A DNA stretch of 17,658 nt from CAZIIK01 sp964539235 (lineage in GTDB: Bacteria; Pseudomonadota; Gammaproteobacteria; Francisellales; CACEW01), in contig CAZIIK010000125.1 in the NCBI GenBank assembly GCA_964539235.1, positions 1 through 17,658 on the forward strand, in the 5' to 3' direction. A program made the translations under genes and the position numbers. Within the stretch, counting starts at the first letter, position 1; each line of letters begins with the position of its first letter. Shown here in pieces: positions 1 through 8,487 of the stretch. The notes below the pieces were generated by a model that was given only the letters and a program-made list of their open reading frames with translations, was not told where the DNA came from and made no database searches.

Positions 1-1217
1 CCAACACGTGCTAAATGTAGCCGTGCAACCTTTTCATCCAAATGTTTTGGCAAGACATAAACCTGATTCTCATAGCGCTCTGAGTGATTCCAGAGTTCAA
101 TTTGCGCCAAGGTTTGGTTAGTGAAAGAGTTTGACATCACAAAGCTTGGGTGGCCGGTGGCGCAGCCCAAGTTCACTAAGCGACCTTTGGCTAGCAAGAT
201 GATGCGTTTACCATCTGGGAAGATGATGTGGTCGACCTGGGGTTTAATTTCTTCCCAAGTGTACTGCTCCAATCCAGCCACATCGATTTCGTTGTCAAAG
301 TGTCCAATGTTGCAGGCAATCGATTGGTTGCGCATGGCTTTCATGTGGTCATGTGTGATCACATTTTTATTGCCGGTTGCGGTGACAAAGATATCAGCTT
401 GGCTGCAGGCATCATCCATTTTCACCACGCGAAAACCTTCCATAGCCGCTTGTAAAGCACAGATCGGATCAACTTCTGTCACCCAAACTGTCGCGCCTAA
501 GCCTTTCAGTGCTTGTGCGCAGCCTTTACCCACATCGCCATAACCCAAAACTACGGCGACCTTACCGGCGATCATGACATCAGTTGCGCGTTTAATGCCG
601 TCCATCAAAGACTCACGGCAGCCATACAGGTTGTCGAATTTTGCTTTGGTGACGGAATCATTCACGTTAATGGCAGGTACCTTGAGCGTGCCATTTTTCG
701 CCATTTCATAGAGGCGGTGTACACCTGTGGTGGTTTCTTCGGTAATACCTTTGATGTTTTCCAGTAAGTTCGGATACATGTCATGCATGACTTGAGTTAA
801 GTCACCACCATCATCCAAAATCATGTTCGGTTTCCAGTCATTAGGACCTTTGATAGTTTGTTCAATGCACCAGAGATATTCTTCTTCGGTTTCACCTTTC
901 CATGCGAAAACGGGAATACCTTGTTCTGCAATCGCTGCAGCGGCATGGTCTTGCGTGGAAAAAATATTGCAAGAGGACCAGCGAACTTCGGCGCCTAAGG
1001 CGATCAATGTTTCAATCAATACCGCCGTTTGAATGGTCATGTGCAAACAGCCCGCAATACGCGCGCCTTTCAGTGGTTTTTCTTGACCGTATTCTTCACG
1101 AATGGCCACCAGGCCCGGCATTTCAGTTTCAGCAATGGCAATTTCTTTTTTGCCCCAATCTGCCAATTGGATATCGGCAACTTTGTAATCAGTTAATGTG
1201 TCGGTTGCTACTGTCAT
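1..1217 (-). CDS. ahcY: Adenosylhomocysteinase (S-adenosylhomocysteine hydrolase), 3' end missing
   Basis: Reversibly splits S-adenosylhomocysteine into adenosine and homocysteine in the cytoplasm, relieving product inhibition of methyltransferases and feeding the methionine cycle. About 405 codons are present. The N-terminal half carries the substrate-domain motifs (for example KPLKGARIAGCLHMT and the NIFSTQDHAAAAI block). The NAD-binding glycine loop GYGDVGKG lies at residues 225-232, followed by EVDPICALQAAMEGF and later NIGHFDNEIDV. The last readable stretch, VYVLPKHLDEKVARLHLA, is the conserved C-terminal region, so roughly 25-30 residues including the tail lysine-tyrosine motif lie beyond the left edge. 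The ATG at 1217 is preceded by AAGGAAA. It lies 33 bp downstream of metK on the same strand, so the two are probably co-transcribed. A gammaproteobacterium with ahcY uses the one-step SAH route rather than relying only on the Pfs/LuxS route of E. coli. Confidence 0.97.
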   Translation of the reverse strand, partial: MTVATDTLTDYKVADIQLADWGKKEIAIAETEMPGLVAIREEYGQEKPLKGARIAGCLHMTIQTAVLIETLIALGAEVRWSSCNIFSTQDHAAAAIAEQGIPVFAWKGETEEEYLWCIEQTIKGPNDWKPNMILDDGGDLTQVMHDMYPNLLENIKGITEETTTGVHRLYEMAKNGTLKVPAINVNDSVTKAKFDNLYGCRESLMDGIKRATDVMIAGKVAVVLGYGDVGKGCAQALKGLGATVWVTEVDPICALQAAMEGFRVVKMDDACSQADIFVTATGNKNVITHDHMKAMRNQSIACNIGHFDNEIDVAGLEQYTWEEIKPQVDHIIFPDGKRIILLAKGRLVNLGCATGHPSFVMSNSFTNQTLAQIELWNHSERYENQVYVLPKHLDEKVARLHLARV

Positions 1218-1250
1218 GAGGTGTTTCCTTCTCGTTACGCTAGTGGTGGG

Positions 1251-2414
1251 TTATACGCCAGCATCTTGTCTAAGTGCATCTGCTTTATCGGTTTTTTCCC
1301 AAGTGAAAGTATCGGCTTCGCGGCCAAAATGACCATAGGCTGCGGTTGCTTGGTAAATCGGGCGCAGTAAGTTGAGTTGTTTGGTGATGGCATGTGGCCG
1401 TAGATCAAAGTGGTTCCGAACCAATGCGACAATTTCGTCATCTGCAATGCGGCCAGTACCAAAGGTGTCAATATGGATTGATGTGGGCTCGGGTATGCCA
1501 ATGGCATAAGAAACTTGAATTTCACATTTGTCTGCTAAGCCCGCTGCGACGATATTTTTCGCTACATAACGGCCCATGTAAGCAGCAGAGCGGTCGACTT
1601 TAGATGGGTCTTTGCCAGAAAAGGCACCGCCACCGTGCCGTGCCATGCCGCCATAAGTATCGACGATAATTTTGCGCCCAGTCAGGCCGCAGTCACCTTG
1701 TGGGCCGCCAATAATAAATTGCCCAGTTGGGTTGATGAAGTACTGGGTGTCAGCACTGAGCCAATGGGCCGGAATTATCGGTTTAATGATTTCTTCGATG
1801 ACTGCTTCGCGGATTGTGTCCTGTGCGATATCGGGTGCGTGTTGTGTCGAAATGACAATGGTATCGACAGCAGTTGGTTTGCCATCAACGTAACGAAATG
1901 TCACTTGGCTTTTGGCGTCAGGTCTGAGCCACGGAAGCATACCGGATTTACGTAGATGCGCTTGTTGTTTCATCAGGCGGTGTGCGTACGTAATAGGTGC
2001 TGGCATCAGTACGTCAGTTTCATTACAGGCAAAGCCAAACATCAGGCCCTGGTCACCAGAACCTTGATTTTCATCGGTTTCACGGTCGACACCCATGGCG
2101 ATATCAGGCGATTGTTTACCGATAGCATTGAGTACGGAGCATGATTGGCCATCAAACCCAATTTCAGGGTTGGTATAGCCAATTTCGATGATCACTTTTC
2201 GTACTAGCTCTTCGATATCGACCCAAGCCGTGGTGCTGATTTCACCAGCCACTAATGCCATACCGGTTTTAACCAGGGTTTCACAGGCGACCCGTGCATG
2301 GGTGTCTTGCTGAAGAATTTCATCCAAAATTGCATCAGAGATTTGATCGGCCACTTTGTCTGGGTGGCCTTCAGAGACAGATTCGGAGGTGAATAGGTAG
2401 CTATTATTGGCCAT
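1251..2414 (-). CDS. metK: S-adenosylmethionine synthetase
   Basis: Makes S-adenosylmethionine from methionine and ATP. The product is 387 residues, close to the 384 of E. coli MetK. Visible family motifs in order are SESVSEGHPDKVADQISDA near the N terminus (the catalytic histidine and metal-binding region), GSGDQGLMFG with NETDVLMPAP, WLRPDAKSQVT, then GGPQGDCGLTGRKIIVDTYG and the phosphate-loop region GGGAFSGKDPSKVDRSAAY, and a C-terminal TAAYGHFGRE. An ATG 33 bases upstream at 2447 is in frame, but it has no ribosome site and would add residues foreign to the family. The ATG at 2414 follows AGGGTGA and starts at the usual family position, so I chose it. It heads the metK-ahcY unit, which diverges from tkt. 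I see no recognisable SAM riboswitch or MetJ-type operator in the upstream spacer. Confidence 0.98.
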   Translation of the reverse strand: MANNSYLFTSESVSEGHPDKVADQISDAILDEILQQDTHARVACETLVKTGMALVAGEISTTAWVDIEELVRKVIIEIGYTNPEIGFDGQSCSVLNAIGKQSPDIAMGVDRETDENQGSGDQGLMFGFACNETDVLMPAPITYAHRLMKQQAHLRKSGMLPWLRPDAKSQVTFRYVDGKPTAVDTIVISTQHAPDIAQDTIREAVIEEIIKPIIPAHWLSADTQYFINPTGQFIIGGPQGDCGLTGRKIIVDTYGGMARHGGGAFSGKDPSKVDRSAAYMGRYVAKNIVAAGLADKCEIQVSYAIGIPEPTSIHIDTFGTGRIADDEIVALVRNHFDLRPHAITKQLNLLRPIYQATAAYGHFGREADTFTWEKTDKADALRQDAGV

Positions 2415-2582
2415 GGTTTCACCCTGCTTGCTAAAAAAACGGCTCATTCTAGCTTGCTAAGTGTTTGATGGCCACAGTCACATCTCACTTTCAACATAGG
2501 GCAAATGGTCCAGATGGTTTGGCCTGTTCCAGGGGCTATGTTTACGTGCTAAACTGCCGCGCAAAATTTGGGTCTGTCTATG

Positions 2583-2618
2583 CGCAAATCCTGGTGGTGA
2601 TGACCAACAGGTTTTGCG
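2583..2618 (+). promoter_or_regulatory. Imperfect 15-bp hairpin in the metK/tkt spacer, tkt leader
   Basis: The arms CGCAAATCCTGGTGG (2583-2597) and CCAACAGGTTTTGCG (2604-2618) pair at 13 of 15 positions around a 6-base loop TGATGA. The structure ends 39 bases before the tkt start codon. There is no T-run after it, so it is not a simple terminator. It may be an mRNA leader hairpin or a DNA operator. An extended -10-like sequence TGCTAAACT at 2547-2555 would place the tkt transcript start just upstream, which is inference. The rest of the 2415-2657 spacer shows nothing else I can name. Confidence 0.5.
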
Positions 2619-2657
2619 AATGGCAGGCCGGCTCGATTAATTAAGCAGGAAAGATTA

Positions 2658-4649
2658 ATGGAAAAACAGTTGGCGAATGCGATCAGAATGTTATCAGTGG
2701 ATGCGGTGCAAAAAGCTAATTCTGGTCATCCAGGTATGCCAATGGGGATGGCTGAAATTGCCACGGTGCTTTGGCGTGAGTTTTTGCAGCATAACCCGGC
2801 TAACCCAGATTGGGTGAATCGTGATCGTTTTGTACTGTCAAATGGTCATGGCTCTATGTTGCTGTATAGCTTGCTGCATTTGACAGGGTACGACGTTTCT
2901 ATGGCGGACCTGCAGTCATTTCGTCAATTGCATGCTAAAACACCTGGCCACCCAGAATATGGTTACACACCTGGTGTTGAAACGACAACTGGACCCTTAG
3001 GCCAAGGCATTAGCAACGCTGCGGGCATGGCGTTGGCCGAAAAAATGTTAGCGGCTACTTTTAATCGTGATGATTTAGCCGTGATTGATCATCACACCTA
3101 TGTGTTCATGGGTGATGGCTGCCTGATGGAAGGCATTTCTCATGAAACGTGCTCGTTAGCCGGTACGTTAGGCCTGGGCAAATTAATTGCATTTTGGGAT
3201 GACAATGGCATTTCAATTGATGGTGAAGTTGACGGTTGGTTTACCGATAACACGCCTGAACGTTTCCAATCCTATGGTTGGCAGGTAATTGAAGCGGTTG
3301 ATGGTCATGATCCAGCCGCTATCCGCGCTGCAATTCAACAAGCTCAGCAAGATACCCAACGTCCGACATTGATTTGTTGTCGGACGGTGATAGGTTTTGG
3401 TTCGCCGAACAAAGCAGGGACCGCAGGCTGTCATGGTGCTGCGTTAGGTGAGGCAGAAGTGGCACAGGTGCGTGCGCAATTAGATTGGCCTTATGCACCA
3501 TTTGAGGTGCCAGAAGATATTGGCCAGCAATGGAATGCGCAGGCGGCGGGTGAAACGCGTGAAAATGCTTGGGATGCGGTTTGGGCAAAATATGAAACCG
3601 AGCATCCAGCTTTGGCGCAAGAATTAATGCGCCGTCTGCGGGGTGAATTGCCAACCAATTGGGCAGAAACTTTGACTGATCTAAAAGAGCGTTGGGTGGC
3701 AGAAGAGCATGCCGTTGCCTCGCGTAAAGCTTCACAGATGGTATTAGAGTGTATAGCGCCGATTGCGCCTGAATTGGTCGGTGGTTCAGCGGACTTAACG
3801 GGTTCAAATAACACCAATTGGTCAGGTTTTGTGCCAGTAGCATCTAATGCTGCCGCAGGGAATTATATTTATTACGGTGTGCGTGAATTCGGTATGGCAG
3901 CCATTATGAATGGTATGGCAGTACATGGTGGTTTTATTCCATACGGTGGAACCTTCCTGGTTTTTTCTGACTATGCGCGTAATGCACTGCGGATGTCGGC
4001 ATTGATGAAGTTGCGGTCGATTTATGTCTTTACTCACGATTCGATTGGATTGGGGGAAGATGGCCCGACGCATCAACCGATTGAGCATTTGGCCAGTATT
4101 CGCATGATTCCCAATATGTCCTTATGGCGTCCAGCTGATGCAGTGGAATCTGCTGTGGCGTGGCAAGCAGCCGTGGAACGTCATGATGGTCCAACAACTT
4201 TGGTTTTTTCACGTCAAACATTACCCGCTGTTGTGAAGCAGCATGCGCAATTAGCAGATGTCACTAAAGGTGGCTATGTATTGCAAGATTCAGCAGCAAC
4301 ACCTGAATTAATTTTATTGGCGACAGGTTCAGAAGTCGGTTTGGCACTGTCAGCCGCTGAAGTGTTGGCTCAACAAGGCCGCGCGGTACGTGTCGTGTCT
4401 ATGCCCTGCGTGGATGTATTTGAATCACAAGATGTAGCGTATCAGCAGCATGTCCTACCGACTGAAGTCCCAGTTATCGCAATCGAAGCAGGTGTGCCGG
4501 ATGGTTGGTATCGTTATGTTGGGCGTCAAGGTCGAGTCATTGGCATGACCACATTTGGTGAGTCAGCACCAGCAAAAGATTTATTTCAGCATTTTGGCTT
4601 TACCACGGCTCATGTGGTCGAAGTGGCTGAGCAGGTATTGAACGGATAA
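2658..4649 (+). CDS. tkt: Transketolase
   Basis: Thiamine-diphosphate enzyme that moves two-carbon ketol units between sugar phosphates, joining the non-oxidative pentose phosphate pathway to glycolysis. It is 663 residues, the same as E. coli TktA. Active-site histidines are visible at 24 (SGHPG), 64 (LSNGHGS), 98 (TPGHPE) and 259 (CHGAA). The ThDP/metal motif is MGDGCLMEG near 151-159 with the asparagine in DDNGISIDG. The pyrimidine-domain glutamate lies in YGVREFGMAAI, and THDSIGLGEDGPTHQP follows. AGGAAAG precedes the ATG. It is 18 bp upstream of gap and heads the plus-strand carbon-metabolism block. One oddity is that the segment normally reading GTHDSHGAPLG reads GTAGCHGAALG, so the non-catalytic first histidine is an alanine (residue 256). 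The essential second histidine is kept. Confidence 0.98.
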   Translation: MEKQLANAIRMLSVDAVQKANSGHPGMPMGMAEIATVLWREFLQHNPANPDWVNRDRFVLSNGHGSMLLYSLLHLTGYDVSMADLQSFRQLHAKTPGHPEYGYTPGVETTTGPLGQGISNAAGMALAEKMLAATFNRDDLAVIDHHTYVFMGDGCLMEGISHETCSLAGTLGLGKLIAFWDDNGISIDGEVDGWFTDNTPERFQSYGWQVIEAVDGHDPAAIRAAIQQAQQDTQRPTLICCRTVIGFGSPNKAGTAGCHGAALGEAEVAQVRAQLDWPYAPFEVPEDIGQQWNAQAAGETRENAWDAVWAKYETEHPALAQELMRRLRGELPTNWAETLTDLKERWVAEEHAVASRKASQMVLECIAPIAPELVGGSADLTGSNNTNWSGFVPVASNAAAGNYIYYGVREFGMAAIMNGMAVHGGFIPYGGTFLVFSDYARNALRMSALMKLRSIYVFTHDSIGLGEDGPTHQPIEHLASIRMIPNMSLWRPADAVESAVAWQAAVERHDGPTTLVFSRQTLPAVVKQHAQLADVTKGGYVLQDSAATPELILLATGSEVGLALSAAEVLAQQGRAVRVVSMPCVDVFESQDVAYQQHVLPTEVPVIAIEAGVPDGWYRYVGRQGRVIGMTTFGESAPAKDLFQHFGFTTAHVVEVAEQVLNG

Positions 4650-4667
4650 AAACATTAGGAGAAAAAT

Positions 4668-5678
4668 ATGACAATCCGAGTGGCAATTAATGGTTATGGT
4701 CGTATTGGTCGCAATATTCTAAGAGCTTTGTACGAAGGGTCTCGTCGTCAGGACATAGAAGTGGTTGCTATCAATGACCTAGGTGACGCGCAAATTAATG
4801 CGCATCTCACTAAGTACGACACAACTCATGGGCATTTTGCAGCTGATGTGAGTGTTGATGGTGATCATATGGTGGTCAATGGCGATCGGATTCGCATTTT
4901 ATCTGAGCGTGATCCGGCACAATTGCCTTGGTCGGAATTGAAAGTCGACGTGGTTTATGAGTGCACCGGTTTTTTTGCCAGCAAAGAAAAAGCCTCTTTG
5001 CATTTGGCTGGTGGCGCGAAAAAAGTTATTATTTCTGCGCCTGGTGGCAAAGATGTGGATGCCACGATTGTGTATGGCGTTAACCACCAGACATTGAAGG
5101 CTTCAGATACGGTGATTTCCAATGCATCTTGCACCACCAACTGTTTGGCGCCATTGGTTAAACCATTGAATGACAAGATTGGCATTGAGCAAGGCTTAAT
5201 GACGACTGTACATGCGTTTACCAATGATCAGAAATTGAATGATGTGTATCACAGTGATGTGCGTCGTGCGCGTTCAGCGACGCAGTCGATGATTCCAACG
5301 AAAACCGGTGCGGCGGCCGCTGTTGGTTTAGTATTGCCTGAGCTGAATGGGAAATTAGATGGCTTTGCGATTCGCGTGCCAACCATCAATGTATCTGTTG
5401 TTGATTTAACATTTACTGCGAGCCGTGAAACATCCGTTGAAGAAGTGAATGAGATTTTGAAATCTGCAGCAAGCAACGAGCTGTCAGGGATTCTAGGTTA
5501 TAACGATTTGCCTTTGGTCTCCGTGGACTTTAATCACAATAGTCATTCTTCTATTTACGATGCAGCGCATACGAAAGTGATAGGCAATTTAGTGAAGGTT
5601 CTGTCTTGGTATGACAATGAGTGGGGCTTTTCTAACCGCATGTTAGATACAACCGTTGCATTAATGTCAGCGCAGTAA
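4668..5678 (+). CDS. gap: Glyceraldehyde-3-phosphate dehydrogenase, type I, NAD-type
   Basis: Oxidises and phosphorylates glyceraldehyde 3-phosphate to 1,3-bisphosphoglycerate, reversibly. It is 336 residues. The N-terminal Rossmann loop is NGYGRIGR, followed by AINDLGD with Asp37, which favours NAD over NADP. The catalytic block SNASCTTNCLAPL puts the nucleophile at Cys155, and the base is His182 in TVHAFT. The C-terminal SWYDNEWGFSNRM is typical. The sequence AHLTKYDTTHGHF also occurs in erythrose-4-phosphate dehydrogenases. The CTTNCLAPL ending and the position beside pgk fit true GAPDH, but some Epd activity cannot be excluded. A strong AGGAGA site lies 6 bases before the ATG. It sits between tkt and pgk, and the 104-bp gap to pgk holds no clear terminator. 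Confidence 0.96.
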   Translation: MTIRVAINGYGRIGRNILRALYEGSRRQDIEVVAINDLGDAQINAHLTKYDTTHGHFAADVSVDGDHMVVNGDRIRILSERDPAQLPWSELKVDVVYECTGFFASKEKASLHLAGGAKKVIISAPGGKDVDATIVYGVNHQTLKASDTVISNASCTTNCLAPLVKPLNDKIGIEQGLMTTVHAFTNDQKLNDVYHSDVRRARSATQSMIPTKTGAAAAVGLVLPELNGKLDGFAIRVPTINVSVVDLTFTASRETSVEEVNEILKSAASNELSGILGYNDLPLVSVDFNHNSHSSIYDAAHTKVIGNLVKVLSWYDNEWGFSNRMLDTTVALMSAQ

Positions 5679-5782
5679 AATACGATTTAAGGCCTTTGTG
5701 TGATCCGATGATTGGTGGGTTTTGTGCAAAGTATTTCATGTATTAGAGGTTTTCAATTTTACCCCAAGTGAGGTCAGTCAGT

Positions 5783-6964
5783 ATGGTAGATGTCATCGCC
5801 ATGGATGCATTGGACTTATCCGGCAAGCGTGTCTTGGTCCGGGTCGATTTTAATGTGCCTGTAGATCAAGGTCAGGTGACCAGTGATATTCGTATTCGTG
5901 CGGAATTGCCGACCATTCTTCGTCTGATCGCCGCCGGTGCAAGTGTGATGCTGATGTCGCATTTGGGGCGCCCGACAGAAGGTCAACCGGCTGCTGAATT
6001 TTCGCTTGAACCAGTGGCGCAACGTTTGTCTGAATTGTTAGATCAGCCTGTGCGTTTGGCAGCAGATTGGTTGCATGGTGTAACCGTTGTGCCGGGTGAA
6101 GTTGTGCTGTGTGAAAACGTACGCTTCAATGTTGGTGAGAAGTCCAATGATGATGCATTAGCACAGCAGATGGCTGCTTTATGTGATGTGTTTGTGATGG
6201 ATGCATTTGCGACGGCGCATCGTGCGCAAGCCTCCACGCATGGTGTGGCTAAATATGCGCCCATTGCATGTGCAGGACCTTTATTGATGGCAGAGCTTGC
6301 GGCATTGAGTACAGCATTAGAATCGCCCCAGAAACCTTTGGTGGCCATTGTGGGTGGTTCCAAAGTATCAACCAAGTTAACCATTTTGAAGTCATTGTCT
6401 GCCAAGGTAGATCAATTGATTGTTGGTGGCGGTATTGCCAACACTTTTTTAGCGGCCACAGGTCAGCCAATAGGGCAGTCTTTGTACGAACCTGACCTGG
6501 TCGAAGAAGCTCAGCAATTGTTGCATGCGGTCGAAGAGGCGGGTGGCTTTATTCCATTGCCTACCGATGTGCGCACAGCTCAAGATTTTAGTAAAACATC
6601 ACCTGCTGAAACCAAAGCGGTCGCTGATGTGGCTGCAGACGATATGATTTTGGATATTGGGCCCAACTCATCACAACAGTTGGCGCAGGTGTTAGAAAAT
6701 GCTGGGACAATTATTTGGAATGGTCCGGTCGGCGTATTTGAATTTGAACAGTTTGGTGCTGGTACAGAAGCACTGGCAACAGCAATTGCTAACAGTACGG
6801 CTTATTCTATTGCGGGTGGTGGTGATACCTTAGCGGCAATCGACCAATACAGCGTAGCAGAACAAGTATCCTATATCTCAACCGGTGGCGGTGCATTTTT
6901 AGAATATGTCGAAGGTAAAACCTTGCCTGCCATTGAAATATTGCTCAGTCGAGCAAATGATTAA
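5783..6964 (+). CDS. pgk: Phosphoglycerate kinase
   Basis: Transfers phosphate between 1,3-bisphosphoglycerate and ADP, the first ATP-yielding step of lower glycolysis, reversible in gluconeogenesis. It is 393 residues. Motifs run RVDFNVP (substrate-binding N-domain), LMSHLGRP, LCENVRFNVGEKSND, DAFATAHRAQAS, VAIVGGSKVSTK, IVGGGIANTF, NGPVGVFEF and the ATP-site GGGDTLAA plus STGGGAFLE near the end. An in-frame GTG at 5768 and ATGs at 5783 and 5801 could each start it. I chose 5783 because AGTGAGG sits 9 bases upstream, while the GTG itself overlaps that ribosome site and 5801 has none. The 18-bp spacing to pyk suggests co-transcription. Confidence 0.97.
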   Translation: MVDVIAMDALDLSGKRVLVRVDFNVPVDQGQVTSDIRIRAELPTILRLIAAGASVMLMSHLGRPTEGQPAAEFSLEPVAQRLSELLDQPVRLAADWLHGVTVVPGEVVLCENVRFNVGEKSNDDALAQQMAALCDVFVMDAFATAHRAQASTHGVAKYAPIACAGPLLMAELAALSTALESPQKPLVAIVGGSKVSTKLTILKSLSAKVDQLIVGGGIANTFLAATGQPIGQSLYEPDLVEEAQQLLHAVEEAGGFIPLPTDVRTAQDFSKTSPAETKAVADVAADDMILDIGPNSSQQLAQVLENAGTIIWNGPVGVFEFEQFGAGTEALATAIANSTAYSIAGGGDTLAAIDQYSVAEQVSYISTGGGAFLEYVEGKTLPAIEILLSRAND

Positions 6965-6982
6965 TTTAAGGAGTAAAAAGAC

Positions 6983-8425
6983 GTGAGTGAATCAATCCGT
7001 CGAACTAAGATTTTATGTACATTAGGGCCTGCAACTGATGATCCAGAAGTTATGCGCGCTATGGTTAAAGCCGGTGTCAATGCGGTGCGGTGTAATTTTT
7101 CGCATGGCACAGCAGAGGATCATCAAAAACGGGTCGAGTTGGTGCGGAAAATTGCAGCAGAAGAAGGTCGCACCGTTGGTGTTTTGGCCGATTTGCAAGG
7201 GCCGAAAATTCGAGTGGCACGTTTAAAAAACAAATCAGTTGAGTTGGAGGCTGGTCAAACATTTACGTTAGATGCTGACTATGACAGCGAAGCTGGTGAC
7301 GAAAAATGTGTCGGAATTGATTACAAGGCATTACCGCAGGATGTGAAATCAGGCGATATCCTGTTGTTAGATGATGGCCGATTGGTTTTCAAGGTGAAGA
7401 AAGTTACGGGTAATGCGGTGCTTTGCCAGGTTGAAGTTGGTGGCAAGTTGTCGAATAACAAAGGGATTAACAAGCAGGGTGGTGGTTTGTCTGCCGCAGC
7501 GTTGACGGATAAGGATAAAAAAGACATTAAAGTTGCGGCTGCTTTGGATTTCGACTTTGTGGCGGTTTCTTTTCCGCGCGATGCTGCTGATATTCACGAA
7601 GCGCGAGCATTGTTCGCGGCTGAAAATAAAAAAGTCAGTATTATCGCCAAAATTGAGCGAGTTGAAGCGGTTAAAAATATCGATGAAATCATTGAGGCTT
7701 CTGAAGGTGTTATGGTGGCACGGGGTGATTTAGCGGTTGAGATTGGTGATGAAGAAGTACCAGGTGCGCAAAAGCATATTATTCAGCGCTCACGTGATTT
7801 AGATCGCATCTCAATTACAGCAACCCAGATGATGGAATCCATGATCGAAAGTCCGGTACCGACCCGTGCGGAAGTTTCCGATGTGGCGAATGCGGTTTTG
7901 GATGGCACGGATGCAGTGATGTTGTCTGCTGAAACAGCAACCGGTCAATTTCCAGCGAAAGTGGTGGAGGCTATGTCGCGCATTTGTGTGGCGGCAGAAC
8001 GTCATCCAGCTGCGCGTTATTCCAAACACCGTATGAAAGAACGGTTTGTACGTACCGATGAAGCCATTGCAATGGCGACGATGTATACCGCCAATCATTT
8101 AGATGTGAAGGCGATTGTAGCGTTGACAGAGTCAGGCGATACAGTGTTGTGGATGTCGCGAATTCGGTCGCATTTGCCAATCTTCGCCTTGACACGTAAC
8201 CGTGAAACTCAGGGGAGATTGACTTTGTATCGTGGCGTTGAGCCGGTCGCATTTGATTCCACGCGTATGCCAAAGGAATATGTGAATCGTGCGGCTGTTG
8301 AAGAGTTAGTCGTGCGTCATATCGTTGCAGAAGGCGATTCAGTGATTTTAACGTCCGGTGATCACATGGGTGTGCATGGCGGTACCAATAAGATGAAAAT
8401 TGTCCGCGTTGGCGAAGTAGTTTAG
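6983..8425 (+). CDS. pykA: Pyruvate kinase, PykA type
   Basis: Converts phosphoenolpyruvate and ADP to pyruvate and ATP. It is 480 residues and aligns by eye with E. coli PykA rather than PykF: GIDYKALPQDV, NNKGINKQGGGLSA, SKHRM and EAIAMATMYTANHL. Other motifs are the N-terminal RTKILCTLGPATD, CNFSHG (potassium and phosphate ligands), the catalytic lysine in IIAKIERVEA, the metal ligands in MVARGDLAVEIGDE and the family signature ITATQMMESMI. The start is a GTG at 6983, supported by TAAGGAG nine bases upstream. No ATG with a ribosome site is near. It is the fourth gene of the block. The group shows no phosphofructokinase, so the cluster alone does not say whether flux runs down or up. Confidence 0.96.
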   Translation: MSESIRRTKILCTLGPATDDPEVMRAMVKAGVNAVRCNFSHGTAEDHQKRVELVRKIAAEEGRTVGVLADLQGPKIRVARLKNKSVELEAGQTFTLDADYDSEAGDEKCVGIDYKALPQDVKSGDILLLDDGRLVFKVKKVTGNAVLCQVEVGGKLSNNKGINKQGGGLSAAALTDKDKKDIKVAAALDFDFVAVSFPRDAADIHEARALFAAENKKVSIIAKIERVEAVKNIDEIIEASEGVMVARGDLAVEIGDEEVPGAQKHIIQRSRDLDRISITATQMMESMIESPVPTRAEVSDVANAVLDGTDAVMLSAETATGQFPAKVVEAMSRICVAAERHPAARYSKHRMKERFVRTDEAIAMATMYTANHLDVKAIVALTESGDTVLWMSRIRSHLPIFALTRNRETQGRLTLYRGVEPVAFDSTRMPKEYVNRAAVEELVVRHIVAEGDSVILTSGDHMGVHGGTNKMKIVRVGEVV

Positions 8426-8487
8426 GTACGCACAAACGTCTATACGATCGAGCCAGGTGAAATATCAGTTAAAAGGGGATTAGGTTT

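Noticed and set aside
121..1219. Several plus-strand frames of 69-140 codons
   Set aside because: All are antisense to ahcY, whose protein matches its family throughout.
2415..2657. SAM or SAH riboswitch before metK or tkt
   Set aside because: I see no conserved core of either class. The one hairpin present is simple and nearer tkt than metK.
3319..3843. 174-codon minus-strand frame
   Set aside because: Antisense to tkt, low-complexity Leu/Pro/His composition, no ribosome site. The tkt frame is certain.
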